In this document: piece by piece, positions 25,249-33,821 of the stretch | How the letters are laid out: every line of letters starts with the position of its first letter | Numbering within the stretch: the stretch's first letter is position 1 | Origin: Castellaniella sp034675905 | GTDB lineage: Bacteria > Pseudomonadota > Gammaproteobacteria > Burkholderiales > Burkholderiaceae_B | NCBI RefSeq assembly: GCF_034675905.1 | Contig: NZ_JAUCCV010000002.1 | Location: 124,001 to 188,000, forward strand | Direction: 5' to 3' | Length of the DNA stretch: 64,000 nucleotides | The notes under the pieces: model-generated | Told to the model about the DNA's origin: nothing | What the model saw: only the letters and a program-made list of their open reading frames with translations | The model's database searches: none | Translations under genes and position numbers: made by a program

Positions 25249-26106
25249 ATGAAAAAGACACTGCACACTTGCCTGCTGGCCGCGGCCGCCGGCGCCCTGG
25301 GGCTGACCGCCGCCGCCCAGGCCGCCGATCTGGCCGCCATCCAGAAATCCGGCACGATCCGCATCGCCGTCGCCAACGAAATCCCCTACGGCTACATGGA
25401 TCTGAACGGCGAGGCCAAGGGCGTCGGCCCCGACGTCGCCAAGCACATCGCCAAAGCCCTGGGCATCCAGAACATCCAATGGACCACCACCAGCTTCGGC
25501 TCGCTGATTCCGGGCCTGCAGGCCGACCGCTACGACATGGTGGCCGCCGAAATGGCGATCCTGCCGCAACGCTGCCAGCAGGTCGCTTTTTCCGAACCGG
25601 ACAGCTCCTACGGCGAAGGTCTGCTGGTCGCCAAGGACAATCCGAAAAACCTGCACGACTACGCAAGCTTTGCCAAGCCGGGACACAAGATCGCCATCAT
25701 GGCCGGAGCCGATCAGCTGGAGATGCTGCAGGCGCTGAAGGTACCAGCGGATCAGATCGTGACGATCGCCAGCAACGCAGACGCTATTTCCACCGTCTCG
25801 ACCGGACGGGCGGACGGCTATGCCGCCACCAGCCTGACCGTCAGCCAGCTGGCCGCCAAAAGCAAAGGCAAGGTTGAAGCCGCCCACGACTTCAAGGACC
25901 CTGTTGTTGATGGCCAGCCGGTGCGCAGCTGGGGGGGATTCACCTTTTCCCAGAATTCCGAAGCATTGCGCGATGCCGTGAACCAGGAACTGGCTGCCTT
26001 CAAGAAAACCGACGACTGGAAACAGATCATGAGCCACTACGGGTTCTCGGCGGAAGACGCATCCCAATCCTTCGAGCGCAGTACGGCGCAACTGTGCAAG
26101 GGCTGA
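25249..26106 (+). CDS. ehuB: Ectoine/hydroxyectoine-type ABC transporter substrate-binding protein
   Basis: A 285-residue periplasmic binding protein of the SBP_bac_3 family with a Sec signal peptide (MKKTLHTCLLAAAAGALGLT...AQAA). The mature region begins DLAAIQKSGTIRIAVANEIP, close to EhuB, which binds ectoines through a Phe/Trp cage. Family and position next to two permeases and an ATPase, and beside ectABCD, support ectoine uptake. A general amino acid specificity cannot be excluded from sequence alone. It is the first gene of ehuBCDA. Confidence 0.82.
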   Translation: MKKTLHTCLLAAAAGALGLTAAAQAADLAAIQKSGTIRIAVANEIPYGYMDLNGEAKGVGPDVAKHIAKALGIQNIQWTTTSFGSLIPGLQADRYDMVAAEMAILPQRCQQVAFSEPDSSYGEGLLVAKDNPKNLHDYASFAKPGHKIAIMAGADQLEMLQALKVPADQIVTIASNADAISTVSTGRADGYAATSLTVSQLAAKSKGKVEAAHDFKDPVVDGQPVRSWGGFTFSQNSEALRDAVNQELAAFKKTDDWKQIMSHYGFSAEDASQSFERSTAQLCKG

Positions 26107-26118
26107 GTCCGGCTGCCC

Positions 26119-26790
26119 ATGGACTGGTTCGCCTATCTGAACCCCTTGATGGCGGGGGCCAGGGTCACGATCGAACTGACCCTGTATTCCACCGCCCTGG
26201 GGGGTTTGTTTTCCTTTCTGTTCGGCATCGGACGCCTGTCGCGCAGCCGGTTCTGGCGCTGGCTGTCGATCACCCTGATCGAGGTCTTTCGCGGCACGTC
26301 CCTGCTGGTGCAATTGTTCTGGCTGTTCTTCGCCCTGCCCGTACTGGGACAGGCGCTGGGCATCGACCTGCGCCTGCCTGCGGTGGTGGCCGGCGCCCTG
26401 GCCCTGAGCCTGAACATCGGCGCCTACGGGGCTGAAATCGTGCGCGGCGCCATTCAGGCGGTTCCGCACAATCAGTATGAAGCCGCCAAGGCGCTGGATT
26501 TCACGCCCCGGCAGACGCTGTGGCGGATCGCCCTGCCCCAGGCCATTCCGGAAATGCTGCCCAGCTTCAGCAATCTGGCGGTGCAGAACCTGAAGGACAC
26601 GGCGCTGGTCTCGCTGATCGGCCTGGGCGACATGGCTTTTCAAGCCGAGCGCATCCGCAATTTCACCCAGGACAGCGTCCCGATCTACACCCTGTTGCTG
26701 CTGATGTACTTCGGCATGGCCCTGGTGCTGGCCGGCATGATGCGGATCCTGGAAATCCGCGTCGGCCGCTGGCGCAGCCGGAGGACCTGA
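26119..26790 (+). CDS. ehuC: Ectoine/hydroxyectoine-type ABC transporter permease
   Basis: A 223-residue HisM-type inner-membrane permease with about five helices. The EAA loop that contacts the ATPase is EAAKALDFTPRQTLWRIALPQAIP. It lies 12 nt after ehuB. The partner permease follows 2 nt after its stop. Confidence 0.85.
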   Translation: MDWFAYLNPLMAGARVTIELTLYSTALGGLFSFLFGIGRLSRSRFWRWLSITLIEVFRGTSLLVQLFWLFFALPVLGQALGIDLRLPAVVAGALALSLNIGAYGAEIVRGAIQAVPHNQYEAAKALDFTPRQTLWRIALPQAIPEMLPSFSNLAVQNLKDTALVSLIGLGDMAFQAERIRNFTQDSVPIYTLLLLMYFGMALVLAGMMRILEIRVGRWRSRRT

Positions 26791-26792
26791 GC

Positions 26793-27488
26793 ATGCTGTT
26801 CGGTATTGAATGGAACACCGCCAACGACTGGATATTCGCCTGGTCGATTCTGCCCATCCTGCTGCGCGGCATGGTCGTCACCATCCAGGCGACTTTGCTG
26901 GGGTTTCTGGTGGGCGCGGTGCTGGGGCTGGTCCTGGCCGCGCTGAAAAGCGCCCGCCTGCGCCTGATCGCCTGGCCGGCGCGCATCTTCACGGAATTCC
27001 TGCGGGACACCCCGCTGCTGGTGCAGCTGTTTTTCCTGTACTACGTGCTGCCCGAATACGGCCTGGTGCTGCCGGCGTTTCTGACCGGGGCGCTGGCCCT
27101 GGGCGTGCAGTACAGCGCCTACATGTCGGAAGTCTACCGCGCAGGACTGGAATCCATCACTCACGGCCAGACCGAAGCCGCCCGCGCCCTGGATATTTCC
27201 CCGCAGCGTACCTTTATCGACATCATCCTGCCCCAGGCCATTCCACGCATCATCCCCGCCCTGGGCAACTATCTGGTGTCCATCATGAAGGACGTCCCCG
27301 TGCTGTCCGTGGTGTCGATTCTGGAAATGCTGAACGTGGCCCGCATCATCGGCGACCGCAGCTTCAACTACATGGTGCCGCTGACCCTGGTGGGCGTCCT
27401 GTACCTGATGCTGACCCTGATCGCCTCTGCCGGCGTGCGCTACCTGGATGAACACCTGCCCAAGCGCGGCATCCCTCTGCGTGGATAA
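26793..27488 (+). CDS. ehuD: Ectoine/hydroxyectoine-type ABC transporter permease
   Basis: A 231-residue second permease. The EAA loop is EAARALDISPQRTFIDIILPQAIP. The ATG was chosen because GGAGG precedes it by 9 nt and it follows the ehuC stop closely; a longer in-frame start upstream would overlap ehuC. EhuC and EhuD should form the heterodimeric channel. Confidence 0.87.
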   Translation: MLFGIEWNTANDWIFAWSILPILLRGMVVTIQATLLGFLVGAVLGLVLAALKSARLRLIAWPARIFTEFLRDTPLLVQLFFLYYVLPEYGLVLPAFLTGALALGVQYSAYMSEVYRAGLESITHGQTEAARALDISPQRTFIDIILPQAIPRIIPALGNYLVSIMKDVPVLSVVSILEMLNVARIIGDRSFNYMVPLTLVGVLYLMLTLIASAGVRYLDEHLPKRGIPLRG

Positions 27489-27536
27489 AGGCATGCTCCA
27501 GCACCTATTTTTACCTGCCCCAGGAGCCCCCTGCTC

Positions 27537-28361
27537 ATGACTGTCCCTGATTCCCCTGCGGCGCCGACCATCGGCGCCGAACCCATCATCGTCATGGACA
27601 AAGTCGTCAAGCGCTTTGGTGACGCCATCGTGCTGAACGAACTGGATTTCCAGGTCGCCAAAGGCGAAAAAGTCACCATCATCGGCCCCTCCGGATCGGG
27701 CAAATCGACGGTGCTGCGCATCCTGATGACACTGGAAAAGATCGATGGCGGCCTGATCCACGTGGCGGGCAAACCGCTATGGCACGAATACCGCGACCAG
27801 CAAGCCGTGCCGGCCAGCGAAGCCCATCTACGCACCATGCGCAAGGAAATGGGCATGGTGTTCCAGCAGTTCAACCTGTTCCCGCACATGACGGTGCTGC
27901 GCAACATCACCGAATCGCCTATCCACGTGCTGGGCCTGTCGCGCGCAGAAGCCCGCCAGCGGGCCTATGAATATCTGGATCTGGTCGGCATGACGGAGCA
28001 CGCCGAAAAATTCCCCAGCCAGCTATCCGGCGGACAGCAGCAGCGCGTCGCCATCGCCCGCGCGCTGGCGACCCGCCCCAACATCATGCTGTTCGACGAA
28101 CCGACATCCGCCCTGGACCCCGAACTGGTGGGCGAGGTGCTCAACGTCATCCAGCGCCTGTCGGAAGAACATGATCTGACCATGCTGCTGGTGACGCACG
28201 AAATGGAATTCGCCCGACAGATTTCCGACCGGGTGTGCTTCTTCGACAAGGGCGTCGTGGTGGAACAGGCAGCGCCCGAGGCAATGTTCACGGCGCCCAA
28301 AGAAGACCGCACCCGGGATTTCCTGAAGAATTTCATGCAGGCCCGGCAAGGAAGCCTCTGA
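27537..28361 (+). CDS. ehuA: Ectoine/hydroxyectoine-type ABC transporter ATPase
   Basis: A 274-residue polar amino acid-type ATPase. Walker A GPSGSGKST, Q-loop MVFQQFNLFPH, signature LSGGQQQRV, Walker B IMLFDEPTSALD and switch His in LLVTHEM are all intact. AGGAG lies 10 nt before the ATG. Gene order ehuBCDA is complete, and the operon converges on ectD. Confidence 0.88.
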   Translation: MTVPDSPAAPTIGAEPIIVMDKVVKRFGDAIVLNELDFQVAKGEKVTIIGPSGSGKSTVLRILMTLEKIDGGLIHVAGKPLWHEYRDQQAVPASEAHLRTMRKEMGMVFQQFNLFPHMTVLRNITESPIHVLGLSRAEARQRAYEYLDLVGMTEHAEKFPSQLSGGQQQRVAIARALATRPNIMLFDEPTSALDPELVGEVLNVIQRLSEEHDLTMLLVTHEMEFARQISDRVCFFDKGVVVEQAAPEAMFTAPKEDRTRDFLKNFMQARQGSL

Positions 28362-28416
28362 GCACCGGGCGGCACCCCGCAACAAGCGCCGAACCGCCCT
28401 GGTCACGCAAAAATGG

Positions 28417-29322
28417 CTACGCCGCTGCAGACAACGGCGTCAGCGTTTCGGTCCTGTCCCGCGCGGCAATATGTTCCGGTCGCGGCGGCATGCCATGAAA
28501 CGGCGCGACCAAGCGGTTGTCCACACTGTTATAGACCATGAACACATTGCAGCGCGGCCACGGCGACAGATTGCCGCTTGAGCCGTGCAGTGTGTTGCAA
28601 TCGAAGAACACCGCCGACCCGGCAGGCGCTGTCGCCGCCTTCAGACCGCCCTGCTCGGCCAGCAAACGCAGGCTGAGGGCATCCGGCACTCCCACTTCCT
28701 GGCGGCGCAGGGAGCGCTTGTAATTTTCCTCGGGGGTTTCCCCCACGCAGGCGACGAACTGCCGATGCGAACCGGGAATCAGCATCAACGGCCCGTTGAA
28801 CGGCGTATTGTCCGTCAGCAGCACGGAGCAGCTCAGCGCCCGCATGGCCGGCATGCCGTCTTCCACATGCCAGGTTTCGAAATCCGAATGCCAGTAGAAT
28901 TCCTTGCCGTCCAGCGCCGGTTTCATATTGACCCGGGATTGATGGATATAAACCTCGGATCCCAGGATCTGCCGGGCAACCGCCAGCAGGCGCGGATCTC
29001 TGGGCAGATCCGCCAGGCGCGCACCCAATTCATGAACCCGGAAGACCGACCGCAAAGCTGTACCTCCCGGTTCGCGGATGACCTCTTCGCCTTCGCGCAC
29101 GGCCGGATCACGCGCCAACTCCATGGCTTCTTGGCGCAGCGCTTCCACCTCAGCCGCATCAAACACGCCGGGCACAATCAGAAAACCATCCCGTTCGTAG
29201 GTCTGCAACCGGGCCTCATCCAAGGCCTGGTCATAGCGACCGCCGTCGTAGACGACGGGATCGCACCGCGCAATCAAAGCCGCCGAACGGCCCGTACGGG
29301 ATACATAACAATCCTTCATCAC
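28417..29322 (-). CDS. ectD: Ectoine hydroxylase
   Basis: A 301-residue Fe(II)/2-oxoglutarate dioxygenase that makes 5-hydroxyectoine from ectoine. The family signature FYWHSDFETWHVEDGMPAMR is complete: the His and Asp of WHSD bind iron. The third iron ligand is the His of DCNTLHGSSGN. It is the last gene of the ect operon, separated from ectC by a 66-nt gap with a hairpin. Confidence 0.95.
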   Translation of the reverse strand: MMKDCYVSRTGRSAALIARCDPVVYDGGRYDQALDEARLQTYERDGFLIVPGVFDAAEVEALRQEAMELARDPAVREGEEVIREPGGTALRSVFRVHELGARLADLPRDPRLLAVARQILGSEVYIHQSRVNMKPALDGKEFYWHSDFETWHVEDGMPAMRALSCSVLLTDNTPFNGPLMLIPGSHRQFVACVGETPEENYKRSLRRQEVGVPDALSLRLLAEQGGLKAATAPAGSAVFFDCNTLHGSSGNLSPWPRCNVFMVYNSVDNRLVAPFHGMPPRPEHIAARDRTETLTPLSAAA

Positions 29323-29340
29323 AACACTCCTGCCCGATAT

Positions 29341-29374
29341 CGGGCCTGTCCGCCGGGATCGGCTGACAGGCCCG
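29341..29374 (-). other. Intercistronic hairpin between ectC and ectD
   Basis: CGGGCCTGTC pairs perfectly with GACAGGCCCG around a 14-nt loop, with partial extension on both sides. No T tract follows on the minus strand, so it may moderate ectD expression by processing or partial termination. Confidence 0.45.
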
Positions 29375-29388
29375 GCATATCGCCTCTT

Positions 29389-29781
29389 TCAGTGCGCGGC
29401 CTCCAGCGGATACACGCCCGACGCATCATGCACCTCGCGCCCTGTCAGGGGCGGGTTGAAGACGCAGATCACGCGCAAGGGCTGACGCCCGCCGCGCAGC
29501 CAATGCTCGTCATGCTGATCCAAGGCATAGACCACCCCCGGTCCCAGCGCATATTTCTTGCCATCGGCGATGGTCTCGATCTCGCCATCGCCCTCGACGC
29601 ACCAGACCGCTTCCAGATGGTTCTGGTAATGGATATGGGTTTCAGTCCCCGGCTTGATGATGGTCTCGTGAAACGAAAACCCCATCCCATCATCCGCCAG
29701 CAATACCCGACGGCTGGTCCAGTTATCCGTCACGACTTCCTGGTCCGTGCCGATCACTTCGTTGACATGGCGCACGATCAT
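29389..29781 (-). CDS. ectC: L-ectoine synthase
   Basis: A 130-residue cupin that closes N-gamma-acetyl-diaminobutyrate to ectoine. MIVRHVNEVIGTDQEV at the N-terminus and ETHIHYQNHLEAVWCVEGDGEIE around the metal site are characteristic. The start overlaps the ectB stop by 4 nt (ATGA), so translation is coupled. Confidence 0.95.
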   Translation of the reverse strand: MIVRHVNEVIGTDQEVVTDNWTSRRVLLADDGMGFSFHETIIKPGTETHIHYQNHLEAVWCVEGDGEIETIADGKKYALGPGVVYALDQHDEHWLRGGRQPLRVICVFNPPLTGREVHDASGVYPLEAAH

Positions 29782-31085
29782 GAAGCGCCTCCGGCGACCT
29801 TCAACACCCGCGGCTGACGGCTCCGTGAAGCCATGACTTCATTGGCGCTGCGCTCGACGATTTCCAGCCCCTGTTCCAGCTGCTCGTACGGGATCGTCAG
29901 CGCCGGCAAAACTTTCAGGACCTCATCGTGCGCCCCGGAGGTCTCGATCACGACACCCTGCTCGAAAGCCCTGCGGGCGATACGGTTGGCCAGATCATCG
30001 CCCACCGGCGTCACCAGCCCCTGGATCAGCCCGCGGCCTCGCACGCCCAGTCCGGCATGACGGCAGCTATGCGCCAGGTTTTCCAGCCAATCGCGCACCA
30101 GCCGTTCTTTGGCAGCCACCGCATCCGACAGCGCCGGGCCAGACCAATAGGTCTCCATGGCCTGTGCCGCCGTGACAAAGGCCAGGTTATTGCCCCGGAA
30201 AGTGCCGCTATGCGCGCCGGGTTCCCAGACATCGAGCTCAGGCTTGAACAGCACCAGGGACATGGGCAACCCAAACCCCGAGAGCGACTTCGACAAGGTC
30301 ACGATGTCGGGCGAAATGCCGGATGTCTCGAAACTGAAAAAATGCCCCGTGCGCCCGCAACCGACCTGGATATCATCGACGATCAGCAGCATGTCGTGCC
30401 GCCGGCACAGGCGTTCCAATTCGCGCAGCCAGCACTGGGAAGCGACATTGACCCCGCCTTCCCCCTGGACGGTTTCCACGATGACGGCGGCGGGATGATC
30501 CAGCCCGCTGCTGGGATCGTCGAGCATGCGCTCGAGATAGGCCATGGTATTCACATCCGGCCCGAAATAGCCGTCAAAGGGCATGAAGCTGGTATTGCCC
30601 AGCGCGACGCCGGCCGCTTTGCGGAATTTCTGGTTGGCCGTGGCCGCCAGCGACCCGCCCGATACGCCATGAAATCCGTGGGTGAATGAAATGATGTTCT
30701 GCCGGCCCTTGACCTGACGCGCCAGCTTCAGCGCCGCCTCTACTGCGTTCGTTCCGGTCGGCCCCGTGAACTGCAGGGTATAGTCCAGACCGCGCGGCTT
30801 CAGGATCAGCCGGTCCATGGTCTGCAGAAAATACTTCTTGGCGCTGGTCGCCATATCCAGGCCATGCACCACACCATCCGACGCCAGGTAATCCACCATG
30901 CGCTCGCGCAGGACCGGATTGTTGTGGCCGTAGTTCAGGGTACCCGCGCCGCTGAAAAAGTCGATGTAGCGGCGTCCGCTTTCATCAAACAGTTCCGAGC
31001 CGCGGGCTTTGGCGAAAATCACCGGGAACGACCGGATGTAGCCCCTGACCTCCGACTCCATCCGGTCAAAAATTTTCAAATCCAT
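29778..31085 (-). CDS. ectB: L-2,4-diaminobutyrate--2-oxoglutarate transaminase (ectoine pathway)
   Basis: A 435-residue class III PLP aminotransferase that makes L-2,4-diaminobutyrate from aspartate semialdehyde and glutamate. MDLKIFDRMESEVRGYIRSFP is the EctB N-terminus, FTGPTGTNAVEAALKLAR binds PLP, LIVDDIQVGCGRTG precedes the active site, and the Schiff-base Lys is in TLSKSLSGFG. It lies 38 nt after ectA and overlaps ectC. Confidence 0.95.
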   Translation of the reverse strand: MDLKIFDRMESEVRGYIRSFPVIFAKARGSELFDESGRRYIDFFSGAGTLNYGHNNPVLRERMVDYLASDGVVHGLDMATSAKKYFLQTMDRLILKPRGLDYTLQFTGPTGTNAVEAALKLARQVKGRQNIISFTHGFHGVSGGSLAATANQKFRKAAGVALGNTSFMPFDGYFGPDVNTMAYLERMLDDPSSGLDHPAAVIVETVQGEGGVNVASQCWLRELERLCRRHDMLLIVDDIQVGCGRTGHFFSFETSGISPDIVTLSKSLSGFGLPMSLVLFKPELDVWEPGAHSGTFRGNNLAFVTAAQAMETYWSGPALSDAVAAKERLVRDWLENLAHSCRHAGLGVRGRGLIQGLVTPVGDDLANRIARRAFEQGVVIETSGAHDEVLKVLPALTIPYEQLEQGLEIVERSANEVMASRSRQPRVLKVAGGAS

Positions 31086-31123
31086 GTTTCCTCCTTGTTG
31101 ACGTTGGAATAGACGACAGCAAC

Positions 31124-31651
31124 TCAGCTCACTGCCGACAAGGAAAACGGGCCGATGCGCAACAGCGGTTCCGCCTCATGCGCATCCGCACCGAAAAGCG
31201 CTGCGTCAAACAGCGCCGACTCCCGCAAAGGGGCCTGTAAATGGCCCGCCAGACGGGTGAACAAGCACCGGGACGCCTGATTGCCAGGCCCCACTGTGGT
31301 TTCCACCCAGCGGACCGGACGCAAGCCACGACGCCGCAACAATTGCCGCAACATTCGCAGCCCCAGACCCAGGCCCCGGGCACGGGGATGAACCGCCACC
31401 TGCCAGACAAACAGCACCTCGCTGCGCCCCGGAGGCAGATACGCCGACACCATGCCCAGGACGCCATGGTGGTCCTCGGCGACGATGCAGGTGTGGGGAA
31501 AGTGTTCCGTCAACAGCAGATAGAGATAGACGGAATTGAGATCCAGCGGCGGGCAGTGCGCCACCAGAGTATGCAAGGCGGGTCCATCCGCCCTATGGGG
31601 CGGGCGCAGCCGGATCGGCGGCGCCCCAGGTAAGTCTGACCCCTGGGTCAA
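31124..31651 (-). CDS. ectA: L-2,4-diaminobutyrate acetyltransferase
   Basis: A 175-residue GNAT acetyltransferase for step two of ectoine synthesis. The N-terminal IRLRPPHRADGPALHTLVAHC, LDLNSVYLYLLLTEHF and WQVAVHPRARGLGLGLRML (acetyl-CoA loop) motifs are typical of EctA. The start overlaps the ectR stop by 4 nt, so regulator and pathway genes are cotranscribed. Confidence 0.93.
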   Translation of the reverse strand: MTQGSDLPGAPPIRLRPPHRADGPALHTLVAHCPPLDLNSVYLYLLLTEHFPHTCIVAEDHHGVLGMVSAYLPPGRSEVLFVWQVAVHPRARGLGLGLRMLRQLLRRRGLRPVRWVETTVGPGNQASRCLFTRLAGHLQAPLRESALFDAALFGADAHEAEPLLRIGPFSLSAVS

Positions 31652-32184
31652 ACCACCAACCCGGATTCGGGCGCCACCCCGGTAACAGGCATATCCAGCA
31701 TGGGAGACTGCGCATCAGCGGCCGGCGCCAGGCCGGTGCCGGATTCCATCAGATCGACGACGCGTTCCAAGGACAAGGTGATCGTCGCCTGCTCCAGTTC
31801 CGGCAGCGCCTGCAGGGATTCCGCCAGCTTTTGCTGCAAGGGTGAAGGCGTGTCCTGCGCCAACTGGCGGCCGGCGTCGGTTGCACTGACGAACACGATG
31901 CGGCGATCGGCCCGCCCGCGTTCGCGGACAATCAGGCCTTTGTCTTCCAGACGATCCAAAATGCCGACCACGGTACTGGCGCTGACATGAACTTCCCGGC
32001 TGATGGCCGTCGCGGTCATCGGCCCTTTTTCGATGACCGTGCGCAGGCAGATGAGCTGAGGGCCTGTGATGTGACTACAGGCCGACAGCTGCCGGGAATG
32101 CAGGGCGACGGCACGGGTGATCCGGCGCAACGCCCGCAAGATACGCAGGTCGTAAGCCTGCTGCGCATCCATTTTGGTGTCCAT
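31648..32184 (-). CDS. ectR: MarR-family regulator of the ectoine operon
   Basis: A 178-residue MarR winged-helix protein. The helix-turn-helix lies in MTATAISREVHVSASTVVGILDRLEDKGLI and the wing in RERGRADRRIVFVSAT. EctR1-type MarR proteins repress ectABC in methylotrophs and other halophiles, usually from their own promoter. Here the gene leads the operon itself and overlaps ectA. A perfect palindrome overlaps the -10 upstream, which suggests autorepression. The effector is unknown. Confidence 0.85.
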   Translation of the reverse strand: MDTKMDAQQAYDLRILRALRRITRAVALHSRQLSACSHITGPQLICLRTVIEKGPMTATAISREVHVSASTVVGILDRLEDKGLIVRERGRADRRIVFVSATDAGRQLAQDTPSPLQQKLAESLQALPELEQATITLSLERVVDLMESGTGLAPAADAQSPMLDMPVTGVAPESGLVV

Positions 32185-32208
32185 GGTGATTCAGGGTCCT
32201 TGAAGAAT

Positions 32209-32226
32209 TCATTTCAATTGAAATGA
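32209..32226. promoter_or_regulatory. Candidate EctR operator palindrome
   Basis: An 18-bp perfect palindrome containing CATTTCAATTGAAATG. It overlaps the -10 of the ect promoter, where a bound MarR dimer would block RNA polymerase. It is the best inverted repeat near the ectR start. Confidence 0.65.
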
Positions 32227-32251
32227 TAAGGCCATGAATCATATCGGTCAA
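32223..32251 (-). promoter_or_regulatory. ectR-ectABCD promoter
   Basis: Minus-strand -35 TTGACC and -10 TATCAT, spaced by 17 nt, about 40 nt before the ectR ATG. The -10 shares bases with the 18-bp palindrome. Confidence 0.65.
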
Positions 32252-32315
32252 GAACAAAACTGCGGGCAGACCGTTAACTGCCTCCATGGAACGCCACACC
32301 GCTGAACATGCCGGA

Positions 32316-33719
32316 TCAGTGCCCCGAATTCGGGTCGATCGCCTCGTCGCTATGGAAGATCGTGTGATCGGCCTTGCCCTTCACGGTCAGGAAACCGGCT
32401 ACACCTTTTTCCACTCGGGACAAGGCATGGTCCACCAGCAGATAGCGGCCCGGATAATCGGTCTTGAATTCCACCATGGTCGCGCCGCCCGGCGGCACCA
32501 TCGTAGTCTGCACGTCGGTCAGCGGCTTGCTGGTCAGGGATGCCTGATCATAGACCTTGTCGAATACCTCGCCGATGATGTGGAAGCTGGAGATCAGGTT
32601 CGGGCCGCCGACGCCGAAAAAGATGCGCACCGTATCGCCCACGTTGGAGGTCATGTCATAGACCTTGGTCAGCGCATCCATAGAGCCATTGAACATCACA
32701 TGCTCCGGATTTTCAGCCAGCAGTTTTTCCAGAGAAAATTCCTGCAGCCCGCTGGCGCCATGCGCCTGCGCTGTATAGAGTTCCCCCTGCATGACGTAGA
32801 ACTCGTGATCGACCTTGGACAGGCCGCCTTCCGGCTCGACCAGAATCATGCCGTACATGCCGTTGGTCACGTGCTGGGCCACCATGGGGGTGGCGCAGTG
32901 GTAGACGAACAGCCCTGCATGATTGGCCTTGAAGGTGAACGCTTTCGTCTGCCCCGGCGCCACCTGGGTGACAGCCGCGCCGCCGCCAGGCCCCGTGACG
33001 GCATGCAGATCGATCGAGTGGATGTGCGTGCTGTCCTTGGCATTGGTGATGTTCATCGTCACCGTGTCGCCCACCCGGACCCGAACGAACGGGCCAGGCA
33101 CCTTGTTGTTGAATGTCCAGAAACGGTAGGTGCTGTTGTCGCCCAGACGCCCTTCGACTTCCGTGGTCAGCAGATCGACCGTGACTTTCTGCGGACCGCG
33201 CTTGCCCACCGGCGTGCCGACCTGGCTGGGGTCATGCGCAATCTGCGGCGCCTTGGTGACGACCTCGTCGGACGGCTCGCCCACGATGATCTTGCCCACC
33301 ATCCCGGCCGCCTTATGACCCGGCAACGTGCACAGGTATTCAAAGGTGCCGTTCTTGGTCGCCCGGAACACAATAGCAGTCGCGGCATTCTTGCCCGAGA
33401 TCTGATCCGATTGCGACTTGAATTCCGGCACAGCAATGTCGTGCGTGGCGCCATCGCCATTGATCAGGTTGATCTGCACCACGGCGCCTTCAGGCACTTT
33501 CAAGTCGGGGTTGACCTGGCCTTCCATGTCGCCCCGCTCGCCGATAAAGACCAGCTTGCCTTCAGCAATCGACGTGCGCAGCGTAAAGGTGACATCCGGC
33601 TTGTACGTGACGTCCTGGCTGCCGGGCGCCGCAGCGCCATGTTCGGCCCAGGCTGGACTGAACCCCACGCCAAGCCCAAGCAACAGCAAACCAGTCAACA
33701 GGTATCGGATCAATGCCAT
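32316..33719 (-). CDS. nirK: Copper nitrite reductase with extra N-terminal cupredoxin domain
   Basis: A 467-residue periplasmic enzyme that reduces nitrite to NO. A signal peptide (cleavage after SPAWA) is followed by an extra cupredoxin domain at about 35-150 with a complete type-1 copper set: His93, Cys130, His135, Met140. The core two domains follow. Type-1 ligands are His234, Cys275, His283 and Met288; type-2 ligands are His239, His274 and a His in SSFHIIG; the catalytic Asp is 237. A fused N-terminal copper domain is known from Hyphomicrobium NirK and may feed electrons directly. The start MALIRY has GGGGGAA upstream; the longer frame was dropped. Confidence 0.93.
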   Translation of the reverse strand: MALIRYLLTGLLLLGLGVGFSPAWAEHGAAAPGSQDVTYKPDVTFTLRTSIAEGKLVFIGERGDMEGQVNPDLKVPEGAVVQINLINGDGATHDIAVPEFKSQSDQISGKNAATAIVFRATKNGTFEYLCTLPGHKAAGMVGKIIVGEPSDEVVTKAPQIAHDPSQVGTPVGKRGPQKVTVDLLTTEVEGRLGDNSTYRFWTFNNKVPGPFVRVRVGDTVTMNITNAKDSTHIHSIDLHAVTGPGGGAAVTQVAPGQTKAFTFKANHAGLFVYHCATPMVAQHVTNGMYGMILVEPEGGLSKVDHEFYVMQGELYTAQAHGASGLQEFSLEKLLAENPEHVMFNGSMDALTKVYDMTSNVGDTVRIFFGVGGPNLISSFHIIGEVFDKVYDQASLTSKPLTDVQTTMVPPGGATMVEFKTDYPGRYLLVDHALSRVEKGVAGFLTVKGKADHTIFHSDEAIDPNSGH

Positions 33720-33752
33720 GGTTCCCCCAAAGACGTTCGAAATCGAGACAAT

Positions 33753-33768
33753 TACCATTTCAATGGTA
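33753..33768. promoter_or_regulatory. Inverted repeat in the nirK leader
   Basis: TACCATT and AATGGTA flank TC, about 34 nt before the nirK ATG. The site lies downstream of the likely -10 and could bind a repressor of NsrR type, although it does not match that consensus exactly. Confidence 0.4.
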
Positions 33769-33793
33769 CAAATATAAACGTTACGATTCTATA

Positions 33794-33821
33794 CTTTACT
33801 GCCACTTCAGAGGCAGTAAAG
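33794..33821. promoter_or_regulatory. 10-bp inverted repeat at the nirK promoter
   Basis: CTTTACTGCC and GGCAGTAAAG flank an 8-nt spacer. A minus-strand -10-like TATAGA lies immediately beside it (33788-33793), so the repeat would cover the -10/-35 spacer. No FNR box is found here. Confidence 0.45.
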
